Positions 24,644-34,601 of a DNA stretch of 64,000 bases are shown here, piece by piece (positions within the stretch are counted from its first letter, which is position 1; each line of letters begins with the position of its first letter). The DNA is from Paracyclopina nana (taxonomy: Eukaryota; Arthropoda; Copepoda; Cyclopoida; Cyclopettidae): positions 3,422,501 to 3,486,500 of the forward strand of contig JAGUCH010000002.1 of NCBI GenBank assembly GCA_019096065.1. Direction: 5' to 3'. Below the pieces are notes generated by a model, which searched no databases, was not told the DNA's origin, and worked only from the letters and a program-made list of their open reading frames with translations. The position numbers and the translations under genes were made by a program.

Positions 24644-24736
24644 CAATGACAATTTTGTGTCCAGCTGTAACAATTACCATTCAATAATTTCTAGCGTTTT
24701 CCCCTCGTGGTGCCTTGGCAATGGCAGTTATTTGCA

Positions 24737-24752
24737 TTTATTTGAAAATAAA
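24737..24752. terminator. Palindromic bidirectional poly(A) signal
   Basis: TTTATTTGAAAATAAA carries AATAAA on both strands: AATAAA on plus at 24747-24752 and on minus at 24737-24742. It lies between stop codons at 24643 (+) and 24781 (-), so one 16-bp palindrome appears to serve both genes. Confidence 0.7.
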
Positions 24753-24780
24753 GAAGCTATGTATGACATCAAAAAGCTGA

Positions 24781-25943
24781 CTAGTGTTCATCTTCGGCGT
24801 ACATATCCTTCAAGCTGAGATTGTACTCGTTTTTTGTGATCTCGTTGAATTTGTCCACGTGGGCCTGAAAGTTCTGCGAGGGGAAGAAATGGTACCACTT
24901 GCACCCGTGAGGAACTATGTGCATTTCTATGTTGCAATCCTTGTATCCGAAGCCATGCCAGCATTGGGAGCTGTCATCGAAAGCAGGATCGTGGATGAGA
25001 CCCTTGTTATTCCATAGCCCGCTGTAAGCAGGCACTTGGCAGATTTTGTGCTTCAAAATGCCATGTGTGGTGATCCACTGATCGTAATACCAAGTGCTAT
25101 CTTCGTCCAAGTCAATCTCTTTCTGCTTCATTTGCAGCCACTTTTCGTTCATGCCATCCGAGGCATTGACTAACAATCTCCAATATTTGGCACGCATGCC
25201 TAGTAAATTCTTCAAAGTGGAAAGGTTGCGTGAATTCGTAAAAGATTCTTCCTATCATGTATAGGTTGTTTACCTCGTTGAAAGTTTCTCCTTTGCCATA
25301 GTCAATATGAGCAGTATCTGAATACTGGAATATCCAGGCTTTCATGTCTTGGAACTCGTCAATTGGCTCCAGGATGTGGCTGGCCATGACAAAGAGATTG
25401 ACATCCACGGTTACTATCACATCCGATGGTCGGATGAAATGCTTTTCGTATAGGAACATTCGTGCAATTTGAGATTGCAGCACGCAGCTCATATTTCCAG
25501 CTTGATCCACGTGGGCCCATTCAATGACATCAGCGCCAGCAAAATTCAAACTCTCATTGAATAACTTGCGTTGCATGACCATTCCTTTCCTGAAAGCATC
25601 AATTTGGAAAATTGCTTTCTTGCAAACGTTTAGCTTACTTGACATAGATGAGCTTGATGTAGATTTTGACGTCAGGACGGAAGTGTTTCCACAGTTTGAT
25701 GGCCAGTGGGGTGACTTCGGCGTAGGGATATTTCGATTTTCCCAGAGTTTGCATTCTCTCGTCAAAGCACAGCCCCATGGAAATCCATATTGTATTGTTG
25801 CTCCTAAACACTGGCAAAATTGGCTTTGGCTGCCTCAATGGCTCATTTTTGCTACCTGCATTTGTCACTAGCAAAGACATGTGCAAATGTGCAAAAAGGA
25901 GGAATCCTGAGCAAATCACTAGCACAAACGTTCGTTTTGACAT
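24781..25943 (-). CDS. Type II membrane protein, glycosyltransferase-like
   Basis: Three exons: 24781-25209, 25274-25589 and 25639-25943, giving 349 residues. A short basic N-terminus precedes one membrane span (FVLVICSGFLLFAHLHMSLL), the layout of Golgi enzymes. The lumenal part has PSDVIVTVDVNLFVM, where DVN could serve as a DxD-like metal site, followed by DMKAWIFQYSDTAH, GKGETFNE, WYYDQWITTHGILK and a C-terminal Cys-rich stretch (SSQCWHGFGYKDC). These suggest a GT-A-type transferase but I do not recognise a named family, so function is inference. It is tail-to-tail with CUB protein B. Confidence 0.75.
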
Positions 25944-26150
25944 CTTCTTGCGGCTGTGTTTGTGTCGTGGAGCGGAGCTCAGGTAAAAAAAGTGGCCAAG
26001 TGATTACGAGCCAAATTTTCACTCGCACTTTCAGGAAGAAAGATATCTTTTATTATGTAGTTCACGTATGAATAATATCCATAGTTATGGCACGACAATG
26101 GCATACGTTGTTGCATTGATGTCTCGTCTTTGGCAGTTGAAGTGTGAAAG

Positions 26151-27120
26151 TCAAATGTGGATCGTTTTTGAGTCTTCCGGATGTTCCATTTGCACAGCTA
26201 TGTGATATGGAGGGGGTGAATCTGAGGGGTAGAACATCTCAATTGAGTAAGGCGGTGGCATGTCATCCCTGATGAAAACTTGAGATGAGGGAGACGTCGC
26301 ACAGCCTGAAAAAAAAATTAAATAAGTAATATATTCCAATTTATGCGGCAATAAGAGAGATGAGGCTTCGCTCAGAAAAAACCTGCGTTGACGCAAATGA
26401 AAAGGCACTAATGCTAATGCATTTTTGAAGTGTGTTCTAATGTTCATATTTTAAGAGCTAAAAGGTCTATTTCATCGATTGCCATCGACAAATTCGAGCT
26501 GACATGCATAAAACAGTTAATGGCCCATAATGAGGGGCTATGATAAGTTGGAAGGGTTTCAAAGACCCGAAAAATAAAGTGCACGTCTCCATGTTGTTGG
26601 GATTGGGCCAGCAGTTTTTAGCCTGCAAATGAGCCTTTAAGCTCGCATATCTTGATAAAACGAGAAGTCACTGCTGTTTTTGTTGCTGCATGCTAACGTA
26701 GCATGGAAGAAAACCGGTATCAGCCGGTATAGCATAGGTATATAATATAGCGCACCTGCGGCACATTTTCAGCACCTTAACGAGGCTCTGGCATGTTCCT
26801 TATGCATTATTATGGTAGGCATTACCTGAATTTGCATGATGTTCGCTCGTCCTCGCGTTTTTCCGCAGTCTGACCAAGGCTTGCTTGAAATAGTACATGA
26901 AGACGATGAGCAGCACCAGGAGGAAGACGCCAAACACCATGTAAGCGTCGGATTTCAAGTTTTTCACGCCATGACAGCCGTGGTGGTGCTCACTGTGCAC
27001 GCTGCTGAATTGCGTGGAGTTGTCCGCGCAGGAGATGTTGTTGTTGCCTTTTTGCGCATCCATTGCAGCATCTGTCATGTTCGCGGACGCATGGTGCGCA
27101 CCAGCCACCAAAAGCTCCAT
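26151..27120 (-). CDS. Single-pass membrane protein with two PPPY motifs
   Basis: Two coding exons, 26151-26305 and 26826-27120, give 149 residues. The N-terminal region has three N-glycosylation sequons (NMT, NIS, NST) and a His-rich patch, then one membrane span (MVFGVFLLVLLIVFMYYF) and a basic stop-transfer stretch (KQALVRLRKNAR). The cytoplasmic tail carries MPPPYSIE and PPPYHIA. PPxY motifs bind WW domains of NEDD4-family ubiquitin ligases, so a sorting or adaptor role is likely (family knowledge plus inference). No N-terminal signal peptide is seen. A splice acceptor-like TTTCCAG lies just upstream of the start, so a 5' untranslated exon may exist. WBP1/VOPP1- or Commissureless-like roles are possible but unproven. 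Confidence 0.75.
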
Positions 27121-28377
27121 GCTTTCTTCTTCGAGCTTAGCTGAGGCCTGGAAAGACGCAGGAAAATGCAATCCTTTGTTGGATAAAGTGGAACATGACT
27201 TACTAAGCCGCAGAAAAACAAGAAATGGGTTATTTATCCGTCAACTCTTCTTCCGTAAAATAAGCTCGCAGTTTCTTCTTTCCGCGCGGATAAAGAAATA
27301 ACTGACGATGCTATTTTGCGAGCAGTTCAAAGCCAACTGCATGCACCTTCAAATCTTCTTCCTCGTTTTTCCATCTAGGAGGAGAGAGCAACGACAAGTC
27401 GACAACAACAACAGCAACGGCAAAAAAGGCAAAATCTCTCCCTAAAATCAACTCGCGCACTCCTTCGCATAATGTAAAGCACTATACGCCATTCGCTTCA
27501 ATTAAGCTAGCATAAAAGAAAACCTCGCTTCGCTGCAACGCACTAATTTCAGCCGCAATGCAGCACGCCGAAATTCGAGACATTTTCAAAAAATTGCGTT
27601 GACCCTTTGCAAAAATCGACCCTGAGCTTTCTCGGGTTTTTTTCCCGTTGCCAATTACTGAATGAATTTGGATGCACTCACCTCTATGATTTTGAAATGG
27701 TTCTTCTCAGGTGGTGCGCATGATGCGAGTTAGCAACCAACAATGAAGGTCCAAGTTACAATACTATGTATAAGCAAACTAGTTTCAAGCCACCAAAACG
27801 GACGAGAACTGCAGACAGTTCACTTTACTGGCGAAGTACGGAGTTGTTTTAAAAAGAAAGGGCTTCTTTTCGGACTCGAACGCGGAGCGACATTAACTCA
27901 ACTCGGGCCTCAATTCACAATCTATAAATCTTCAGTGCGCGCTTATCTCGAGCTTCCAAGAAGAAAATGACTCTCATAAAGCCGGATATTAGCCGAGTAC
28001 AATCTTAAAGTACTTTAAAACTCGAAGAACGGCCGTACTGCTATTTTGCATGTACCTATCCAATGCCGGCCAGTTTTCAGATAGTTTTCAATAGTGTCCA
28101 GTTTTTGTGCAATGCAGCAGTTCTCTCGATCGTTAAAGCTTTTATCGTTGACGCGCTGCTCGTAAAATTATTCATGCAAATTCTATTTTCGCCCCCAAGA
28201 AATGATAACGCAGACGTTTCGGTGACGAACGACTAAAAGGCAAATAAAAATGTCGGAGCAAACCAGTTTCATGCGGTTTTGGGCCATCGATTTTTGGGCC
28301 AACCGCATCGCGTAATTTATGGCTACCTTTTAAAAAAGGCATACAAGTAATGCCATCAGTAGCAGTAAGCAGAATAT
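27121..28377. other. Intergenic between divergent genes
   Basis: About 1.26 kb containing the 5' flanks of the PPxY gene (-) and the LNR gene (+). The open frame at 27743-27970 has no recognisable content. No repeat or RNA gene seen. Confidence 0.45.
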
Positions 28378-29465
28378 ATGTCTCTCAGGCAATCAAAAAA
28401 ATCCAGGCCCTCTTCACCTGCGGCCTCGTCGTTGCATTTGTCCGTATTTTCTCTGCAATCCACGGGCTCGATACGGCCGGAAACTTGCCAAAGACTCAAC
28501 GAGGAAGATGTCAAAAGCACTGCCAAGCAGCTGGAGCAATCCGAAAAAGCTCGCGAGCTGAAGAAGAGGAAAATCACCAAATGGGCGTTAACTTTCGGAA
28601 ATCTCGGCCTCATCATAGTCATCGTCTGCCTTTCCATCCGTAAATAATGCGATATTATTTGCATAAGGCTGAAAAGTAAAACTTTACTCTATGGCAGATT
28701 TGGCCAAGCTGAAATCCGAGTTGGAGGGTAACAAAGCGGGGTGCGTGACAACTCTGGATGATTGCCCCGTTAACGCAAATAAGCACGGCGATGGCTTTTG
28801 CGATGATGACATGAATGTAGCCGAGTGCGACTACGACGGTGGGGATTGCTGCAGGGCTCAGGTCGTCGCCTATTTCTGCTTTAAATGCGAATGCATCCAA
28901 TCTGGCTGCCAATCAACCAGCAGTAAGTTCAATATAAAAATTATAATCTCTATCAGCAAATCGCAGGTAAGGCGCCGTGGCTTAGTTGGTTAAAGCGCCT
29001 GTCTAGTAAACAGGAGATCGTGGGTTCGAATCCCGCCGGGGCCTGAAATTTTTTTCCTCTTTTTTTCAGCTTCTAGATTGAATGGAATCGGCACTAGAGA
29101 TCCTGAAACAGGCCAAGAGGGGCCGAAAAACATTTCTTATTGCATTCGTCCGCAGTGGGCGGGTGACGGCGAATGTGATCCGGTTTGTAACACGCCGTGG
29201 TGCAATTTTGACGAAGGCGATTGCGAAGGTGAGTTTCTTCTATTGGAAATGATGATATGATTTCTTTTGTGAGTACGTAGGTGTATCTGAACCCATTCCC
29301 ATTACGATGCCCGATTGCCCCGCCGAATATTGGGTTGGTAACGGCAAATGCGATGATGAAACGAATATTCCAGAGTGCGAATATGATGGGGGAGATTGCT
29401 GCCTTGAGCCCTATGTGCAGGGGCTGTGCACACTGTGCGTTTGCTACAACGAAGAAATGCAATAA
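28378..29465 (+). CDS. Type II membrane protein with three LNR repeats
   Basis: Four exons: 28378-28639, 28698-28922, 29070-29228 and 29281-29465, giving 276 residues. A Ser-rich cytoplasmic N-terminus and basic helix (ARELKKRKITKW) lead into one membrane span (LGLIIVIVCLSI). The lumenal or extracellular part has three Lin12/Notch-type repeats: GDGFCDDDMN..ECDYDGGDCC, GDGECDPVCN..CNFDEGDC and GNGKCDDETN..ECEYDGGDCC. These fold around Ca2+ through the Asp/Asn residues. Repeats 1 and 3 are each followed by a CxxCxC tail. LNRs occur in Notch, pappalysins and GlcNAc-phosphotransferase, but no enzymatic domain is present here. Intron 2 contains a tRNA gene. It converges with the Ig gene at 29550. 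Confidence 0.82.
28971..29044 (+). tRNA. tRNA-Thr (anticodon AGT), inside an intron
   Basis: A 74-nt cloverleaf: D stem GCTT/AAGC, anticodon stem CCTGT/ACAGG with loop CTAGTAA (anticodon AGT at 29005-29007), T stem GTGGG/CCCGC with loop TTCGAAT, discriminator T. Internal promoter boxes are intact (A box TGGCTTAGTTGG, B box GGTTCGAATCC). The acceptor stem has one G:G mismatch at pair 4:69. A T-run follows at once as terminator. It lies within intron 28923-29069 of the LNR gene, same strand. Confidence 0.93.
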
Positions 29466-29549
29466 GATGAGATCAAATATATATTCAGACGAATCAATTT
29501 CAAAAGCAGTGGTGATATGTACATGGTTGCATATGCCCTTAAAAGTTGA

Positions 29550-30849
29550 CTATTTTGGGCCGTCCGTTGTGGGCGCTTTGTCGTAATTGCCCCTTTCCGG
29601 ATCTGTAGGCGCAGGCCGCGTGTTTGAATCTTTCTTGAACATTTTCTGCCAAATGCAGTAGACAATACAGGCGATGATGATGAGTAACACAAGCGAGACG
29701 ATGACGTACAGTCCAGCGCCGAAACCTTTCTGTTTTTACCATAAGAAAGGATGATCAAGTCAAAGTTAACTAATTACATTTTTTTGCCAACTTACCACTT
29801 TTTCCTCAATCATATCTTTACCAAGGGTTAAGTTTTCTGCAAACTTCACAACAGTGCTAAATACAAATTGTTAAGATTAATCTTCAAATTCGATTGTTTT
29901 TAGAGCACAGAAAGATATTTTCAAACCTTATTGCATCCCTTTTTGCAGCGAAATTAGTTTAAAGGAATTTGTTTTGAGTAACTTGAAGTTGATCATGGTT
30001 AAAAGGTAACTTACCGTATTTCTGATCCAGCTTGATATCTCAATTCGTAATTGTATTTTGCATTGTCAATCGTTAAATTGGATATCCTCAACGTAGATGA
30101 GTATTTCTGGTCGCCCAACTCAGCAAATTCGGCCCGCATTCCGTATACTTCATTTGATTGCGCTAGTTAAATTCATTGTACGGAATTTTAAAAAAGCAAG
30201 TAGCTTAAAAAAAACAAAGAGACTTACATGGCTTCAATTCCACGGTCAATTTTCCCTCTGGATCGCCGATCACCCAAATGACATCATCAGTTTTTGGCTC
30301 GGGGAATAATTCCAAATTCAATGTGATGGCAAAACTCTTACCCATTTCGGCCTCACTTATGACATAAGGCGAAGGGGGCAAAATGTTCTTCGAGACTGAA
30401 ATCTTGATGCTTTCACTTTTCTTGCTAGGCTCTTTGCCCGTTTCATTTTGGACAAAAGTGCAGGTGAGTAGGTCGCCATCGTCACCCGTAGAAGGCTCGT
30501 ACTTCATATAACTGGTTAGGTATTTTGCCCCTTTGTTTTCAGACGGTTCCGGCTCCGACGAGCTGATACTGCGTCCTCCCAAAGAAAACTCGAACGTTCC
30601 TTCAAATGGATCTGGATTTTTTGCCCGACATGGGATTTCACGAGCAGTAAGGTTATCACTGTCTACAAAGAAAACTATTTTAAATCCAGAAAATAGATTA
30701 ATTGATTCATTTCTAGAGTTACCTATGGTGACAGAGAATCCTCCCCAATAATCGCCGAAATCAACTTCCTCCACAGAGGGCTCAGAGAAAGCATTTTTGA
30801 TGCAAAATATGCCCAGAAAACATACTGCAGCAACAACTTTAAGATTCAT
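29550..30849 (-). CDS. Type I membrane protein with two Ig-like domains
   Basis: Five exons: 29550-29729, 29796-29856, 30015-30162, 30228-30662 and 30723-30849, giving 316 residues. It has a signal peptide (LKVVAAVCFLGIFCI) and a first Ig-like domain with the Cys pair in REIPCRAKNP and DLLTCTFV. A second domain lacks the canonical Cys pair but shows VIWVIGDPEG and STLRISNLTIDNAKYNYEL, an Ig F-strand-like pattern. A membrane span (LYVIVSLVLLIIIACIVYCI) and a short charged tail follow. The layout is that of basigin/neuroplastin-type adhesion or chaperone proteins, but the span lacks their conserved Glu, so orthology is not claimed. Several sequons suggest glycosylation. Confidence 0.78.
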
Positions 30850-32454
30850 CTCTGATCCTTTTCTGATGGAATAAAAAACATAAATTAGGATAATTGCACT
30901 TAATTTTTAGCATTTAGATATCCAAACTGGTTTCTGCTTCAAATGCATCATTTCTTTTTAGCATATGAACTAGACTAGTTCAACAAACATATAAAAGAAA
31001 AGAAGCTATAGAATAATAATCAAGAGTTGAAAATTCATTGGTAGTTCAGCCAAGTTTCAAGCAGTTGCGAGTTGGAGACTTCAACGCGCGGATGATTCGC
31101 TTACCTATGGTGCTTCAAAACAACGCGCAAACTGGTTAGGCCACGTGATCAATGGAAAAACAGTGGCACTTTCAAGTTCTTACTCTAGGAGAGCGTCTAA
31201 AAACTACTTTTATCATTCATGGGCGTGACATGCGAAGCTTATGGGAGAGATAAGGGACCCACGCTATAGATTGCCATATAGATTTGTTGACAAAATTGGG
31301 CTGCGCATTTAGGTCAACACATCCATTCTCCTTCACTCTAATTTTGAAAAAAGATCCAACTCGCCTGTAAGACGTAGTAAATCATCTTAAGATAATGTAA
31401 ATGCATCAACTTCATAATAATCAATGCATAAATGAGGGGCCAATTATAAACAGCTGGCAAAAATCACACTTGCGTCATATCAGCCAAAAAAGCTGCCGAT
31501 GTTTGACTACTAGCTTGGCTTATTCTATCACGGAGAATTGTGCTAATTTTTGGGGGAAAAAAATTTACTTATTGGAAGTCAACTTTGCGTTATCTTTGGA
31601 GTGGCTTGAGCAATGTGAATAATATCGGGTTACAAGTTGTACTGCACCATTTCATCCTAAAGCTAAGAAATGTATTTTTCTAAATGGCCTCTTTTTCTCC
31701 ACAAATCAGTATATTTCATCGCTATTTACAAGATCGGATCAAATGATGAAGTTTGTGCTCGACTTACCCAGAAAAGCACAAAAAAGTAGATATAGAAACA
31801 CACAGAATGTAATAGATAGAGGGGAGGGGGGAAATAATTATCACAGAAAAGTAAAGAAAGCCGTGAAATAGTCTCTCCTGTTATCTAGCTTTTTTGCGGC
31901 AAGTATAATGTGGTCAACTACATAGTTTATGTACAAAAAACACAGTGTTCAAAGACATGTCTTTTCGTGGAGCTATTCATGTAAGATGAAGAAGCATCCG
32001 GAGAGGATCTTGGCTTTCGTCCACAAAAATCTAGGCAAAGACCGGAGTGCTTTTTGAAAAGGCTCTTTTCCGTTTTGCGTTTATATTCCGCAAAGCACAA
32101 CACAAGGTCCCTTTTCCACGCGAAAAAAGCTGCACACTTTTCTACGCTTGCGTGGATGGGAAAAATACTTTTTTGCCTTGCAGTTCAGAGAGGGCAGAGA
32201 CGAGGGAAATCGGACGAAATGTTCCACTTGCTTTTTTTTGGTTAATTTTTTTCTCGTTTTGCACTTTTTTTGGGGGTTACTTTTTCGTCTGTACATTTTT
32301 TTCACAGGTGTCCGCCGTCAGTCTCGTTGGGCTTTTCAACCCAGGCCCTCCCTGATCTGTGGTCCCCTAGAGTGTGGTTTACTTTCCGTACTTTATGTAT
32401 CATGGAAGGGGAGGGATTTTGATTCGATAGCAGTTTTAGTAATATGGAGAAAAT
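30850..32454. other. Intergenic, no gene seen
   Basis: 1.6 kb with short overlapping frames on both strands around 32046-32454 that arise from T/A-rich runs and lack protein features. It includes the 3' flank of the S-adenosylmethionine synthetase gene. Confidence 0.5.
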
Positions 32455-34601
32455 TTAAAGCACGAGGGTTTTTGGCACTTCCCATGGGAAGCCTTCGCGT
32501 CCGAAATGTCCGTAGGTAGAAGTCTGTTGAAAGATGGGATTCTTCAAGTTCAAGTCCCTAAAAAAGAAGCGCAAAAAATGTTTAAGGTTCACCAAAGCTT
32601 TATGTAAAGTGGTTTACTTGACGATTTTGCCTGGCCTCAAGTCAAAGTTCTTCTTGACGATTTCAGTCAACTCGGTGGCAGACTTGGTTGAAGTTCCATA
32701 GTCCATAACGGTGATAGACAAAGGCTCAGCCACGCCGATGGCATAGGAGACTTGGACCAAGCACCTGCAATGACGACCCAAATATTGAATCCATTCTGAA
32801 GCATAATTTTTATAGTACCTTTTGCAAAGTCCAGCCTTCACAAGGCTCTTGGCAACCCAACGAGCAGCATAAGCAGCGGAACGATCCACCTTGGTGTAAT
32901 CCTTTCCGGAGAAAGCTCCGCCACCGTGGGCACCCCACCCTCCATAGGTGTCAACAATGATCTTGCGACCAGTTAATCCAGCGTCGCCCATGGGGCCACC
33001 GATGATGAAGTTTCCGCATGGGTTGATGTGGTACTTGGTGTTCTCATCAAGGTACTTTTCGGGGATCACGGCCTTGATGACTTTTTCCATCACGTCCTCC
33101 CTCAGTGCGGCCAGGGTGACCTTTTCGCTATGTTGGGTTGACACCACCACAGTGTGAACGCGGAGTGGGATGCAAGCACCGAAGTCATTCACGTATTCGC
33201 AAGTAACCTTAGCAAATCACGCTCAGTTATAGAAAAGGCTTCTCATCAAGATTAGCATAAACGATACCTGAGTTTTGGTGTCAGGTCTGGCCCACCAAAG
33301 AGTGCCATCCCTGCGAAGATCAGACAATTTGCGATTCAGGGCATGAGCAAGCACCACGGTGAGTGGCATGCATTCCTCAGTCTCATCAGTCGCATATCCG
33401 AACATCAGTCCCTGTCAAGAGTTTTATTAAGTAAGCTTATATTTGGCAGTCTCCTAATGTACATATATGATTATTTTTTGCAAATGGTACCTGGTCACCA
33501 GCGCCCACTTCCTCGCCATTATGGGTCTCCCACACTCCGTGAGCAATGTCAGGGGATTGCTTTTCCAAGCAAAGCATGATGCTGCAAGTCTTGTAATCAA
33601 ATCCTGAAAATCCCAAGAAATCACAGTTCCCATTATTTTGCTCATACTATGACACTTTCATGCAATTGTTAATAATGACAGCACGATTTCCCATGTATGT
33701 TTATCCCCTTTTTTAAAATTGTACCTGGTCACCCGCCCCAGTATCTTCCTCAGCTCTTTCAATGTGAACCCCAGAAGCAATATCCGGGCTCTGGTTCTCA
33801 ACAGCAATGAGCAAATTTAGGGTACGAAAATCGAATCCTTTTTTTTGTGGTTGGCATTAGAACGGTCGTGAAATCAAAGTGGGAAAATTGAGCAAATGTT
33901 ACCTTTGGAGCTATCATCATAACCGATATGATGGACAGTGTCGCGAACAACCTTTTGGTAATCGACCTCGGCTTTGGATGTGATTTCTCCGCAAATCATA
34001 ATCATGCCCGTTTTGGTGACAGTCTCGCAAGCCACCTTGGAGTCGGGATCACCGCGGAGATGTGCATCGAGAACGGCATCGGAAATTTGGTCGCACATTT
34101 TATCTGGAAAAAGAATCGGATCGCGTGATCTCGGGAAACAAGTTGTTGCTCGCTTGACCTTCAGCGCATGTTGCATGAATGGGGGAAAAATCATCCGAGC
34201 CATGATGGAAGATTCTAGCCCAATGCAGCAGAGCTCATAAAATGTGTGCCTCAGGGTGTAAAGTTCAATGCACTTTACACTGTACACTGTTTTGACCGTT
34301 TGAAGACGCAATAGAACACATGCTATTTTTGGTCTCACAAATTTTGGCACGGGGCATTTCTTACACTCGCAAAGCTGCTTCCCCACCTTGTTTTGACTGC
34401 TACTGGAGACTTTCCTCAAATGCGTTTTCTCATTGTTTTTTTTAGGTCATGCTTTCTTAGAAGGATCGAATAATATATGGTTCTTCTTTTTTATTTACCT
34501 GGGTGGCCTTCTCCCACAGATTCGGATGTGAAGAGGAACTTTTCTCCATCTCTGGTCTCCACAACACCACGAGACGTGCCATTTTGAGCTTGAGCAGGCA
34601 T
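32455..34601 (-). CDS. Sam-S: S-adenosylmethionine synthetase with duplicated alternative exon
   Basis: It makes S-adenosylmethionine from methionine and ATP. Constant exons: 32455-32557, 32618-32764, 32819-33207, 33268-33411, 33903-34103 and 34499-34601. One of two alternative exons is added, 33725-33837 or 33491-33603, giving 399 residues. Signatures: [58 protein letters not shown] and [23 protein letters not shown] is created across the exon 34499/34103 junction. The two alternative exons are each 113 nt, start in phase 1, end in phase 0 and encode related residues 102-139 ending GAGDQ. Using both or neither would break the frame, so choice is exclusive. Confidence 0.96.
33491..33603 (-). 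CDS. Sam-S: Alternative exon B of S-adenosylmethionine synthetase
   Basis: Encodes a Gly (split codon) then [20 protein letters not shown], then [17 protein letters not shown]. It has a good acceptor (TTTTCAG) and a GTACCA donor. This version differs from the usual family sequence mainly after QSPDIA, where the loop is WETHNGEEV. Confidence 0.85.
33725..33837 (-). CDS. Sam-S: Alternative exon A of S-adenosylmethionine synthetase
   Basis: Encodes [20 protein letters not shown], then [17 protein letters not shown], closer to the common animal form in the loop (VHxxRxEED). The acceptor is weak: the bases before AG are mostly A (ACAAAAAAAAG) rather than pyrimidines, which could make its use dependent on a splicing regulator. 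Confidence 0.85.

Noticed and set aside
32046-32519. Overlapping plus and minus frames rich in Phe and Lys
   Set aside because: Produced by T and A runs; part overlaps the last exon of S-adenosylmethionine synthetase.
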